Source: Akkermansia muciniphila (GTDB lineage Bacteria; Pseudomonadota; Gammaproteobacteria; Burkholderiales; Burkholderiaceae_C). Taken from it: a stretch of DNA of 64,000 nt. Position 1 is the stretch's first letter; each line of letters begins with the position of its first letter. The stretch lies in contig CALQKH020000009.1 in assembly GCA_943331105.2 (NCBI GenBank), forward strand, positions 1-64,000, written 5' to 3'. Under the pieces are notes generated by a model. That model was given only the letters and a program-made list of their open reading frames with translations. It had not been told where the DNA came from and did not search any database. Below, piece by piece: positions 16,411 to 25,147 of the stretch. The translations under genes were made by a program, and so were the position numbers.

Positions 16411-17829
16411 ATGAGCGCCGTATTGCGTCCAGCACCCGAGCCAGTTGCTCCGGCAATTTCACAGCAATTGGCGGAATTTGCTGCCGCTTTGTGCATAGCT
16501 GACGTACCGCAAGCCGTCGTCTCACGGGCCAAATATCTGATGCTGGACGCGATCGGTTGCGCTTACGCGGCGCGTGAAGAAGCGTTTGCAACGCGTATTG
16601 CCGCATCGGTTGCCAGGCTGGCCGGAGCCGGTTCGCGCGGCGTGATTGGCATGCCGCTTCAGCTGCCCATGCGTGATGCAGCTGTGATCAATGGCATGCT
16701 GATGCACGGTCTCGATTACGACGATACGCATGCCGCAGGCGTTACGCACCTGACCGTGAGCACCTTGCCCGCAGCGCTCGCCAGCGCAGCCCAATTCGGC
16801 AGCTCGGGCGCGCAAATGTTGATCGCTTACATTGCCGGTGTCGAAGCTGGCGCGCGTCTGGCCTGCGTGGTCAAAGGGGCTTTTCATCAGGTCGGCTTTC
16901 ACCCGACAGGCTTGATCGGCACCTTTGCCTCAGCGCTGGTTGCGGGGCGCCTGATGCGCCTTACGCCGGCGCAACTGGCTGGCGCACAGGGCATCGCCCT
17001 GTCGTTTGCGAGCGGCAATTTGCAGTTCATCGAGGACGGCTCCTGGACCAAACGTATCCATCCAGGTTGGGCCGCCGCCAGCGGCATCACGGCTGCAACA
17101 CTTGCCGCCGACGACTTCCCCGCACCGAGCGAGGCCTACGAAGGTCGCTTCGGGCTGTATCGCAGCCACTTGCCGCCCGCAGAATTCGCCGCTTCCGATC
17201 TGTCGCTCGCGACAGCAAACCTTGGCAGCGTCTGGGAGCTCGACAACGTTGCCATCAAACCCTTCCCCGCCTGTCACTTTGTGCATGGTTGCGCCGATGC
17301 GGCCATCGCCTTGCATGAGGCAGGCATCGATACCACACGCATCCGATCGATCCGTGCGCTGATCCCGGCAGGCGTGGTCAAGTCAGTCGCAGAACCCGTT
17401 AGCGCCAAGCGCAGACCAAAGAATGATTACGATGCGAAATTCAGCATTCCTTACGCCGTTGCCAGTGGCCTGATGCGCGGCAAACTCGGGCTGGCAGAGA
17501 TGTTGCCGGCCGCCTTTGTCGAGCCTCGTATCTTGGCTTTGATGGATAAGGTCAACTATGAGATCGATGAAGCATCCACCTTCCCGGTCCATTACACCGG
17601 TGAAGTGGTGGTCACGCTCGACGACGGACGCATCATGCGACATCGCGTTTCGGTCAATCGCGGCAATCCGGAACAACCACTCAGCAACGCAGAAATCGAA
17701 GCGAAGTATTTTGACAACTGCGCCCTGAACCTGCCGCACGCCCATGCGCTTCGGGTGCGCGACATGGTGCTCAATCTGGAGTCGGTGACCAGCGCCGCGC
17801 AATTTGAAGCAGCACTGGCATCGAACTGA
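16411..17829 (+). CDS. MmgE/PrpD family protein
   Basis: A 472-residue MmgE/PrpD-fold protein, the family of 2-methylcitrate dehydratase and cis-aconitate decarboxylase. Characteristic stretches are MLDAIGCAYAAREE, MHGLDYDDTHAAGVTHLTVS, FHPTGLIGTFASALVAGRLM and KPFPACHFVHGCADAAIAL. The dimerisation and active-site regions look complete. A member of this family is also part of the itaconate locus of Pseudomonas aeruginosa. It follows the receptor by 45 bases and precedes the CoA-transferase by 16 bases in one operon. Its reaction in this pathway is not known to me. Confidence 0.87.
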   Translation: MSAVLRPAPEPVAPAISQQLAEFAAALCIADVPQAVVSRAKYLMLDAIGCAYAAREEAFATRIAASVARLAGAGSRGVIGMPLQLPMRDAAVINGMLMHGLDYDDTHAAGVTHLTVSTLPAALASAAQFGSSGAQMLIAYIAGVEAGARLACVVKGAFHQVGFHPTGLIGTFASALVAGRLMRLTPAQLAGAQGIALSFASGNLQFIEDGSWTKRIHPGWAAASGITAATLAADDFPAPSEAYEGRFGLYRSHLPPAEFAASDLSLATANLGSVWELDNVAIKPFPACHFVHGCADAAIALHEAGIDTTRIRSIRALIPAGVVKSVAEPVSAKRRPKNDYDAKFSIPYAVASGLMRGKLGLAEMLPAAFVEPRILALMDKVNYEIDEASTFPVHYTGEVVVTLDDGRIMRHRVSVNRGNPEQPLSNAEIEAKYFDNCALNLPHAHALRVRDMVLNLESVTSAAQFEAALASN

Positions 17830-17845
17830 ATTCCCCTTAAGACCT

Positions 17846-19060
17846 ATGAACACCGGCACCTCAAACACTCGCCCTTTACCCCTTGCCGGGGTTCGCATAC
17901 TTGCAGTTGAACAGTACGGAGCAGGCCCCTTCGGAACCCTTTATTTAGCTGACTTGGGCGCAGAAGTCATCAAGATCGAAAATCACCGGGATGGCGGTGA
18001 TGTTGGACGCAGCGTAGGTCCTCATTTTTTCGGTCCTGGTGATAGCCATTTTTTTCAAACATTCAATCGCAACAAGAAAAGCGTCACCCTTGACCTTAAA
18101 CATCCGGATGGCTACGCCGCTTTTCTGGCATTGGTCACCCAGGCCGATGCAGTGCTCGACAACCTGCGCGGCGATCTGCCGGTGAAACTTGGTCTGACCT
18201 ACGATGACCTCAAAGCAAGCAACCCGCGCATAGTCTGCACACACCTGTCTGCCTATGGGCGCAATGGTTCGCGTACGGCCTGGCCTGGCTACGATTACTT
18301 GATGCAGGCCGAAGCCGGGCACATGTCGCTGACCGGCGAGCCGGATGGCCCGCCGACACGTTACGGCTTGTCGATCGTTGATCTGATGACAGGCCTGGCC
18401 GCAGCGTTCGGCTTGCTTGCGGGGGTGGTCAGTGCCCGCAGCACCGGTCAGGGCATGGATGTCGATACATCTCTGTTCGATGTGGCCCTGCACAACCTCA
18501 ATTACCCTGGCACCTGGTTTCTCAATCAGGGGGTGGTCACCGGGCGTAGCCCGCGTTCCGGACATCCTAGCCTGACGCCCAGCCAACTTTATCGCACCCA
18601 AGACGGTTGGATCTTTCTGATGTGCAATAAGGAAAAATTCTGGGGAGTGCTTGTCGACTTGCTGAGCAAGCCCGAATGGAAAACCGACCCCGATTTCGCC
18701 ACTTTTGCCAAGCGCCTAGAAAATCGTGAGCGCGTCACGCAAATGCTTGACGGCGTGCTGATGCAACGCGCCACAGCCGACTGGATGACACTGTTCGCCG
18801 GCAAGGTGCCGGCCTCGCCGGTCTATGACATCGCGCAGGCTCTTGAAAATCCGTACCTGGCCGAGCGTGAGGCGCTGGCCGACTACCTTTATCCTGATGG
18901 ACGCTCTGCGCGCATGGTTGCCGGACCCATCCGCGTCGCAGGCGTTGACTTACCTCACGTTGCAGCGCCGGCCATGGGAGCTGATACCGACGCCATGCTG
19001 CTGGACGCGGGCTATTCTGTCGATCAGATCGATGTCTTGCGACAAGCCGGCGTGATTTAG
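17846..19060 (+). CDS. CaiB/BaiF (family III) CoA-transferase
   Basis: A 404-residue family III CoA-transferase. It begins with LAGVRILAVEQYGAGPFGTL and contains ADLGAEVIKIENHRDGGDVG with the family-typical approach to the catalytic Asp (the YGLSIVDLMTGLAAAFG segment carries it). The rest spans the interlocked-dimer fold to the C-terminus. I take the ATG at 17846 rather than one 14 codons earlier that overlaps the MmgE gene. In the proposed itaconate pathway this would be the succinyl-CoA:itaconate CoA-transferase (Ict). Other dicarboxylates (mesaconate, citramalate) remain possible. Confidence 0.88.
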   Translation: MNTGTSNTRPLPLAGVRILAVEQYGAGPFGTLYLADLGAEVIKIENHRDGGDVGRSVGPHFFGPGDSHFFQTFNRNKKSVTLDLKHPDGYAAFLALVTQADAVLDNLRGDLPVKLGLTYDDLKASNPRIVCTHLSAYGRNGSRTAWPGYDYLMQAEAGHMSLTGEPDGPPTRYGLSIVDLMTGLAAAFGLLAGVVSARSTGQGMDVDTSLFDVALHNLNYPGTWFLNQGVVTGRSPRSGHPSLTPSQLYRTQDGWIFLMCNKEKFWGVLVDLLSKPEWKTDPDFATFAKRLENRERVTQMLDGVLMQRATADWMTLFAGKVPASPVYDIAQALENPYLAEREALADYLYPDGRSARMVAGPIRVAGVDLPHVAAPAMGADTDAMLLDAGYSVDQIDVLRQAGVI

Positions 19061-19137
19061 GTGTGATTTTGGTCTGACTCAGAGGGCATGTCGCTGCAAA
19101 ACGCCTTGCGTACAGCCTGCATGAATTGGAGATATGA

Positions 19138-19944
19138 ATGAAACGCAGTTATCTGTTCGTACCCGGCAACCGTCCCGAACGCTTCGCTAAAGGCATCGCC
19201 TCGGGAGCTGGCGGCGTTGTGTTCGATCTAGAGGATGCCGTGCAACCAGAAGAGAAGCTCGCGGCACGCAGCGTTGTTTGCAATTGGCTGACGCAGCGTC
19301 AGGACGATGCACCGAACGTCTGGGTGCGCGTCAACAGCGTCGACACCGAATACTTCGAAGAGGACATGCGCGCCGTCGTCGCAGCCCGGCCTTTGGGAAT
19401 CATGCTACCGAAGGCCGAATCGATCGCTGACGTCCAACGGGTTGTTAGCTTGCTCGGGGCACTCGCATTGCCCATCATGCCGATCATTGAATCGGCCGCT
19501 GGACTTTTGAATGCGCTGGAAATTGCGCGCGGACCGCACGTGCAGCAACTTGTTTTCGGCTCAGTCGACTTTCAGCTTGATACCGGCATCATTGCGGAGG
19601 GTGATCCCTTGCTGTTTGCCCGTTCAACGCTGGTGATCGTCTCGGCTGCCGCGCGCATTGCCGCACCGCTCGATGGCGTGACCGTGCAAATCAGCGAAGA
19701 AGCGCAATTGCGTAGCGATGTGTCGCGCGCACGCGATCTGGGTTTTGGCGGTAAGCTTTGCATTCATCCGAATCAGGTCCCATGGGTTGAAAGAGGCTTT
19801 AGTCCCAGCGCAGAAGAATTGCGCTGGGCGCGCGCCGTGATTGATGCGAGCGATGCCGCGAAAGGTCGGGCGATACGCCTTGAAGGCAAGCTGATCGATC
19901 TGCCGGTTGTCCAACGTGCAAGGCGCATGCTGCAGGATGCTTGA
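19138..19944 (+). CDS. CitE-like CoA-ester lyase (citramalyl-CoA/malyl-CoA lyase type)
   Basis: A 268-residue HpcH/HpaI TIM-barrel lyase. It opens with KRSYLFVPGNRPERFAKG, has the metal/acid site in GVVFDLEDAV, the IMPIIESAAGLLNALEI segment with the second Glu, and FGSVDFQLDTGI, then GGKLCIHPNQ before the C-terminal helix. This is the pattern of citrate-lyase beta and citramalyl-CoA lyases. As the last enzyme of the operon it probably cleaves citramalyl-CoA to acetyl-CoA and pyruvate (the Ccl role). A GGAGAT ribosome binding site precedes the start; 77 bases separate it from the transferase. Confidence 0.87.
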   Translation: MKRSYLFVPGNRPERFAKGIASGAGGVVFDLEDAVQPEEKLAARSVVCNWLTQRQDDAPNVWVRVNSVDTEYFEEDMRAVVAARPLGIMLPKAESIADVQRVVSLLGALALPIMPIIESAAGLLNALEIARGPHVQQLVFGSVDFQLDTGIIAEGDPLLFARSTLVIVSAAARIAAPLDGVTVQISEEAQLRSDVSRARDLGFGGKLCIHPNQVPWVERGFSPSAEELRWARAVIDASDAAKGRAIRLEGKLIDLPVVQRARRMLQDA

Positions 19945-20114
19945 CATGCTTGGGGCTCTGCGGCCCGCGAGCATTTTGCTTAAGGGACGGACTCCTTCAG
20001 CGGGTCTTAACGGATAAAGGGGGGTCTGCCACGCCTGATGACCCTGTTGAGCACACACTCACTTTGTGGGGCCTGATCCAATGCCTCTGCCCTCCGGTCG
20101 TTTGAAGGTTCGTT

Positions 20115-20756
20115 TCATGCAGACAGGGGCAGGCCAATCAAATCAGAAAGCGCTTGCAGGCTCAAGCCCTCCACCATGTCGATCACCGTCAGTCCCTGTG
20201 GCGTGCAGGCCAACGTGGCCAGATCGGTGTAGACGCGTTTGACACAGCCAATGCCGGTCAGCGGGTAGCTGCAAGCTTGCACCAATTTGCTTTGGCCTTG
20301 CTTGGTCAACAGGTCCATCATGACCCAGGTTTGTTTGGCACCGATCGCCAAGTCCATGGCACCACCCACGGCCGGAATGGCGTCTGGCTCGCCCGTGTGC
20401 CAGTTGGCCAGATCGCCCGTGGCGCTGACTTGAAAAGCCCCCAACACACAGATATCGAGGTGCCCGCCGCGCATCATGGCAAAACTGTCGGCGTGGTGAA
20501 AATACGCGCCACCCGGGAGCAAGGTCACCGGTTGCTTGCCCGCATTGATCAGGTCGTAATCTTCCAGCCCTTTGGCTGGTGCCGGGCCCATGCCCAAGAT
20601 GCCATTTTCGCTGTGCAAAAGCACTTCACGGCTGGCCGGGATGTGGTTGGCGACCCAAGTGGGCTGACCAATGCCCAAATTGACGGTGGCGCCTTCTGGA
20701 ATGTCTTGCGCCACACGGGCGGCCAGTTCGTCTTTGCTGCGTCGGGTGTAAGTCAT
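20115..20756 (-). CDS. pcaJ: 3-oxoadipate CoA-transferase subunit B
   Basis: A 213-residue family I CoA-transferase beta subunit. The catalytic Glu lies in the SENGILGMGP motif. NLGIGQPTWVANHIP, GGAYFHHADSFAMMRGGHLD and AVGGAMDLAIGAK are diagnostic of the PcaJ/ScoB group, and the whole reads closest to PcaJ. With PcaI it transfers CoA from succinyl-CoA to 3-oxoadipate in the beta-ketoadipate pathway. The start overlaps the pcaI stop by 4 bases. Acetoacetate:succinyl-CoA transferase is the main alternative, since the rest of the pca pathway is not in the window. Confidence 0.85.
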   Translation of the reverse strand: MTYTRRSKDELAARVAQDIPEGATVNLGIGQPTWVANHIPASREVLLHSENGILGMGPAPAKGLEDYDLINAGKQPVTLLPGGAYFHHADSFAMMRGGHLDICVLGAFQVSATGDLANWHTGEPDAIPAVGGAMDLAIGAKQTWVMMDLLTKQGQSKLVQACSYPLTGIGCVKRVYTDLATLACTPQGLTVIDMVEGLSLQALSDLIGLPLSA

Positions 20757-21463
20757 GCCTTGATGCCTCCAGCCTGAGTGGCTACGCGGTCGATTTTGAC
20801 CACCGCTTGTACAAAAATACCGGGTGTGATCACCGTTTCGGGGTCCAGCTGGCCCAACGCGACTTGCTCATGCACTGTGGCCACTGTTTTGCGTGCTGCC
20901 ATGGCCATGATGGGTCCGAAATTGCGTGCCGCCTTGCGGTACGTCAGATTGCCCCACCGGTCGCCTCGCTCGGCCTTGATCAAAGCCAAATCGGCGTGAA
21001 TAGGGGTTTCATAGACGTACATGCGGCCATCGATTTCGCGGGTTTCTTTGGGCGAACCATCCGCGTGCTTGGCCAACTCGGTCCCATAACCCGTGGGGGT
21101 GAAAAAGCCACCAATGCCGGCGCCCGCTGCCCGAATGCGTTCGGCCAAATTGCCCTGCGGTACCAACTCCAGTTCAAGCTGGCCCGATCGGTAAAGGCCA
21201 TCAAAAATATACGAATCGGCTTGACGGGGAAAGCTGCAAATGATTTTGCGCACCCGGCCCGCTTTGAGCAAAGCGGCCAGCCCTTGCTCGGCATTGCCTG
21301 CGTTGTTGTTGACCAAGGTGAGTTCGCGCGCTCCTTGCGCAATCAAACCCTCAATCAGCTCATCTGGGATGCCGGCCGTGCCGAACCCACCGATCATGAC
21401 AGTGGCCCCATCGGGGGTATCGGCCAGTGCCTCTGCGACTGAATCCACAAACTTGTTGATCAT
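20753..21463 (-). CDS. pcaI: 3-oxoadipate CoA-transferase subunit A
   Basis: A 236-residue family I CoA-transferase alpha subunit. It shows VMIGGFGTAGIPDELIEGL, the LVNNNAGNAEQGLAALLKAG stretch, CSFPRQADSYIFD and ERIRAAGAGIGGFFTPTGYG, all typical of PcaI/ScoA. The start at 21463 (MINKFVDS) agrees with the family; the longer frame to 21610 crosses the divergent intergenic region. The gene is divergent from the TctC receptor at 21648, so transport and CoA activation of an oxoacid may be linked. Confidence 0.87.
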   Translation of the reverse strand: MINKFVDSVAEALADTPDGATVMIGGFGTAGIPDELIEGLIAQGARELTLVNNNAGNAEQGLAALLKAGRVRKIICSFPRQADSYIFDGLYRSGQLELELVPQGNLAERIRAAGAGIGGFFTPTGYGTELAKHADGSPKETREIDGRMYVYETPIHADLALIKAERGDRWGNLTYRKAARNFGPIMAMAARKTVATVHEQVALGQLDPETVITPGIFVQAVVKIDRVATQAGGIKA

Positions 21464-21647
21464 ATTTTGCGTACCCTTTTGAACCCTGGAGCATAGTCTG
21501 AGCTTATCGGTGCTTTCAGCAACTTGTGGCAAAAAACAGGCACATTGGCGACTGATGACGTCCGAATCACACCCAAAGGGTGTCGCGCACAAGGCAGCAC
21601 ATTTTTGCACTTCCGGTCAGCATTTGACATCTTTGACAGGATTAAAT

Positions 21648-22670
21648 ATGTTGCCATTTTCGCAAGCGCTTACACCGAAAAGTCCAGTGAATCGTCGACG
21701 CTTTTTGAACCAAACCTTGCTCAGCGGCCTTGGTTTGGTGCTGGCTTGGGGTGGTGCACACGCCCAATCCGCTTACCCTCAACGCCCGATTTTGATGGTG
21801 GTGCCCCAAGCGGCCGGAGGCACCAATGACATTGTGGGGCGCTTGGTCAGCCAAAAACTCTCCGAAGTTTTGGGCTCGCCCGTGGCGGTCGAGAATCGCC
21901 CTGGCGCCGGTGGCAACATCGGCACCCAGTTTGCAGCCAAAGCCCCCAAAGACGGCTACACCTTGCTGATGACCATCAGCAGCAGCCAGGCCATCAACCC
22001 GGCTTTGTATAAAACCCCCGGCTTTGACCCTGTGAAAGACTTCAAACCGGTGGCCTTGATTGGCTCGGTTCCCAATGTCTTATTGGCCAACCCCAGTTTT
22101 GCCGGCAAAACAGCGCAAGACCTGATTGCTGCAGCCAAGGCCAAACCAGGCCAGCTGCAATACGCCTCTGCGGGTAACGGCACGCTCAACCATTTGCTGG
22201 GTGAAATGCTCAACAGCATGGCGGGCATCCAGTTGCAACATGTTCCTTACAAAGGCGTCGCACCAGCCATGAACGATGTGCTGGGTGGTCAATTGCCCTT
22301 CGTATTTGCCAGCCTGCCCGCCTCACTGAGTCACATCAAGGCCGGCAAGCTCAAGGCTTTGGCCGTGAGCAGCCCCAAACGCTCTCCAGCCCTGCCCGAT
22401 GTACCCGCACTGGCCGAGTCTGTACCTGGTTATGCCGGTACCCTGTGGATCGGTTTGTTCAGCCCTGCCGGCGTGCCTGCAGAGGTGTCAACCAAACTCA
22501 ACGAAGCCATGGCCAAGACTTTGGGTGCCAAAGACTTGCGAGACAAATTGGAGCAGCAAGGCGTTGAGTTGGCTGCACCCACCACCCCTGAACAATTTGC
22601 CGTGTTGTTGAACGAAGACATTGCCCGCTGGGGGCAAATCGTGAAGTCATCCGGGGCTTCCATCGACTGA
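21648..22670 (+). CDS. TctC/Bug family solute receptor (fourth), possible Tat substrate
   Basis: A 340-residue receptor with the Bug hallmarks YPQRPILMVVPQAAGGTNDI, ENRPGAGGNIGTQFAA and QLQHVPYKGVAPAMNDVLGG. The leader differs from the other receptors here: residues 15-20 read NRRRFL before a hydrophobic stretch ending in GGAHAQS, which resembles a twin-arginine signal. The start at 21648 is the first ATG giving this signal peptide. It is divergent from pcaIJ and stands alone; the next 460 bases hold only a receptor remnant. Confidence 0.88.
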   Translation: MLPFSQALTPKSPVNRRRFLNQTLLSGLGLVLAWGGAHAQSAYPQRPILMVVPQAAGGTNDIVGRLVSQKLSEVLGSPVAVENRPGAGGNIGTQFAAKAPKDGYTLLMTISSSQAINPALYKTPGFDPVKDFKPVALIGSVPNVLLANPSFAGKTAQDLIAAAKAKPGQLQYASAGNGTLNHLLGEMLNSMAGIQLQHVPYKGVAPAMNDVLGGQLPFVFASLPASLSHIKAGKLKALAVSSPKRSPALPDVPALAESVPGYAGTLWIGLFSPAGVPAEVSTKLNEAMAKTLGAKDLRDKLEQQGVELAAPTTPEQFAVLLNEDIARWGQIVKSSGASID

Positions 22671-22829
22671 CTCTCACAACAAGCCTGCCCTATTCACGGT
22701 CACACTTTGAACACCATGCACTTTTCGAGACAGCATCAAGACTGCTTTTAATGCGCTTGAATCACTTTAGTTTTTGCCTTCGCCACTGCTCAGGCTCAGA
22801 ACCACGCCATCAGGCCCATCTTCTAAAAG

Positions 22830-22971
22830 GGCACTAGGCACTCCCGCATCAGTCCTGGCCCAGATCAACACCGCCATGCGCGCTGCCATGGCCGAACCTT
22901 CCACCGTGCAACGCCTAGGCAAACTCAGGCCTGAAATGCCATCGGTCGACATGATGACAGGCCTTACTTGA
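22830..22971 (+). pseudogene. Remnant of a TctC/Bug receptor gene (C-terminal fragment)
   Basis: Within the otherwise empty stretch 22671-23131 one frame reads GTPASVLAQINTAMRAAMAE followed by PSTVQRLGKL. This is the C-terminal helix pattern of TctC receptors (GTPxxVVxxINAAMxxAMAEPxVxxRLxxLG). There is no start, signal peptide or N-terminal lobe, and the frame stops at 22971. It is probably the tail of a decayed receptor. The flanks 22671-22829 and 22972-23131 show nothing recognisable. Confidence 0.5.
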
Positions 22972-23131
22972 CGGCAGACCAGATAGCGGTTGAATAGCTC
23001 TTGTGGATTTGGCAAGCCACTTCCAAGAGTTGGTCCACTCGGCGCCCCCATGTTGTGGCTCGATTTGTTTGAAATTAGCAGTTTCTGCTGATGCCCTTTA
23101 CCCCTCTTGTTTGACTTCTGTCCATGTCGCT

Positions 23132-23971
23132 TCAATGGAGCATGGGAGACAAGCGCAAGGCCAATTCTTTGAGTGAGGGCGCCACCTCATTGAGCAGCTT
23201 TTCCCGCGTCACAGAACTCTTGGCACCACCACTTGTCAATGCCATCACTTTTTTGCCATCCGGAGAGACCACAGGCACCCCTATGGCATGGATGTCTGAA
23301 TGCGATTGACCCAGATTGAACACCATGCCCAATTGAGCGAACTCTTTCATGGCACGCGTTAAATCGCTGAGCACCCGGGCAAAGTTTTCCGGATCGCGTT
23401 TTTTCAGCTGCATCAATGCGGCTTCTCGAGTGGCCTCATCCACTGCGCACAAATAGGACCAACCCAATGATGAACGGCCAAGATCAAGGTTGGTGCCGAC
23501 GTGCAAATTCAAACTCAAGATGCTGGGGGCTTCTATGCGCTGCAGGATCAACATGTCCGTTGCGTTGCGCTCTGCCAGCGTGACCGATATTTTGTGTCGC
23601 TCCGCCACCTGTCGCATGAGCGGTAGCGCAAATGCGCTCAATCCTGTGCGGGTGATCGCTGCATGACCCAGCAGCAAAACCCCTGAGCCCACACGTAACC
23701 TGTTTGGCGTGAGCCCCGGCACAAGATAGCCGAGTTTCAAGAGCGTATGACAAAGACGCCAAACGGTCGGTTGCGGCAAGCCTGTCAGCCTGGCTATTTC
23801 GCGGCTACCCAAGTCTTCACGGTCAGGCGTAAAACACCTCAGGATGTCGAGCCCCCTGGCCAAAGCCGTGACAAACAGAGGGTCTCGGGCTTCAACACCA
23901 TCGAGCTCAGTCTCTGTGGCGGCGCTGTCCTGCATGCCCTTGACACTCGAAGAATTGACTTTCATAATCAT
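23132..23971 (-). CDS. IclR family transcriptional regulator (second)
   Basis: A 279-residue IclR-type regulator. The DNA-binding region ALARGLDILRCFTPDRE, IARLTGLPQPTVWRLCHTLL is followed by the ligand-binding domain with LSLNLHVGTNLDLGRSSLGW and the late HAIGVPVVSPDGKKVMALTS strand. The ATG at 23971 is chosen; a TTG at 23983 and an ATG at 23965 are alternatives. It is divergent from the receptor gene at 24068 and a perfect TGATTCA-N5-TGAATCA palindrome lies 17 bases beyond its start, so it probably controls itself and the receptor/ligase/dehydrogenase operon. Confidence 0.9.
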   Translation of the reverse strand: MIMKVNSSSVKGMQDSAATETELDGVEARDPLFVTALARGLDILRCFTPDREDLGSREIARLTGLPQPTVWRLCHTLLKLGYLVPGLTPNRLRVGSGVLLLGHAAITRTGLSAFALPLMRQVAERHKISVTLAERNATDMLILQRIEAPSILSLNLHVGTNLDLGRSSLGWSYLCAVDEATREAALMQLKKRDPENFARVLSDLTRAMKEFAQLGMVFNLGQSHSDIHAIGVPVVSPDGKKVMALTSGGAKSSVTREKLLNEVAPSLKELALRLSPMLH

Positions 23972-23988
23972 TTCACGATTCAATTCGT

Positions 23989-24007
23989 TGATTCATATGG
24001 TGAATCA
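23989..24007. promoter_or_regulatory. Predicted operator of the second IclR regulator
   Basis: The perfect inverted repeat TGATTCA-TATGG-TGAATCA has 7-bp arms and a 5-base centre. It lies in the 96-base divergent region between the IclR gene and the receptor gene. It has the same arm/spacer scale as the sites near the first IclR gene but a different sequence, as expected for a different regulator. Confidence 0.6.
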
Positions 24008-24067
24008 TACACAAGCTCGAAGTCCAGCAAAAGCACATTCAATTCACTTTGTCAGAAAGAGCATCCT

Positions 24068-25054
24068 ATGATTTTTTCTCTGCCTCAACACAGGTCACTG
24101 CTGCGCCAACTCGGCCTGGGACTTGTCACACTTGCTGCGGGTCTGGCCATGGCTGCCGATCCCTATCCAACCAAAAGCATCACCATCGTGAACCCTTGGG
24201 CTGCCGGCGGGCCTTCGGATGCCATCATTCGTCCCATTGCTCAGCAATTGTCCGCGCGACTGGGGCAAGCAGTCGTCGTGGACAACAGGGCAGGTGCCAC
24301 CGGAACCATTGGTGCTGCTGCCGTGGCCAAGGCCACGCCTGATGGACACACGCTGTTTTTCGCACATGTGAACCCTATTGCCATCAGTCCTTCTTTACCG
24401 CAGAAATTGCCCTACGACCCCATCAAGGACTTTGCACCCATCACCTTGATTTCCTCTGGACCTGCGGTGCTGGTGGTGAGAAGCGATTTCCCGGCCAAAA
24501 ATCTGGCCGAATTCATCGCTTATGCCCGCGCCAACCCTGGCAAAGTCAGCTATGGCTCGGTCGGCATCGGCAGCAACACCCACTTGGCGGGCTCCCTGCT
24601 CGGGCACATGTCCAAAACAGACATGCTGCATGTTCCCTACAAAGGCTCAGCCAACATTCAAACCGACATTCTGGGCGGATCATTGACCACCGGCTTCGTG
24701 ACCCTGAGTGGCGCTCAGGGATTGATTCAGGATGGCCGTATGCGAGCGCTGGCTGTGAGCACCGCCAAACGCTCGAGCGTCTTGCCCGATGTGCCCGCTG
24801 TGGCCGAAATGCTGCCGGGTTTTGAAATCAGTGGCTGGTATGGTTTGATGGCCCCGGCCAATACCCCGCCACAGGTGATTCGACGGCTCAACGCCGAGGT
24901 GACCGCCATTTTGCGCACCCCCGAAATGTCTACGCGCTTGCGTGATGGTGGCATGGAGTCCACACCCACAACGCCAGAGGCCTTTGGCGAATACATCAAA
25001 GCCGAATTGGTCAGGTGGGTCAATGCGATCAAAGTGGCCAACATCAAGGAATGA
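24068..25054 (+). CDS. TctC/Bug family solute receptor (fifth)
   Basis: A 328-residue receptor. The signal peptide ends in AAGLAMAAD, followed by YPTKSITIVNPWAAGGPSDA, DNRAGATGTIGAAAVAKATP and DMLHVPYKGSANIQTDILGG. The ATG at 24068 is chosen because the frame upstream overlaps the IclR gene. It heads the plus-strand operon with an amidohydrolase, acyl-CoA ligase, acyl-CoA dehydrogenase and alpha/beta hydrolase. That order suggests uptake, CoA activation and oxidation of an unidentified carboxylic acid. Confidence 0.9.
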   Translation: MIFSLPQHRSLLRQLGLGLVTLAAGLAMAADPYPTKSITIVNPWAAGGPSDAIIRPIAQQLSARLGQAVVVDNRAGATGTIGAAAVAKATPDGHTLFFAHVNPIAISPSLPQKLPYDPIKDFAPITLISSGPAVLVVRSDFPAKNLAEFIAYARANPGKVSYGSVGIGSNTHLAGSLLGHMSKTDMLHVPYKGSANIQTDILGGSLTTGFVTLSGAQGLIQDGRMRALAVSTAKRSSVLPDVPAVAEMLPGFEISGWYGLMAPANTPPQVIRRLNAEVTAILRTPEMSTRLRDGGMESTPTTPEAFGEYIKAELVRWVNAIKVANIKE

Positions 25055-25147
25055 TTTTCAGGGTGTACCGAACTGATGGTTCAAACACCCCCGACTTTTG
25101 ATTGATGGCCGCACGGATCGACCGTGTGGCCAAACCAACTGACTTCC

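Noticed and set aside
21625-21652. TTGACA near 21625 as promoter of the fourth receptor
   Set aside because: A -10 at the proper distance would fall on the start codon, leaving no leader for the ribosome binding site.
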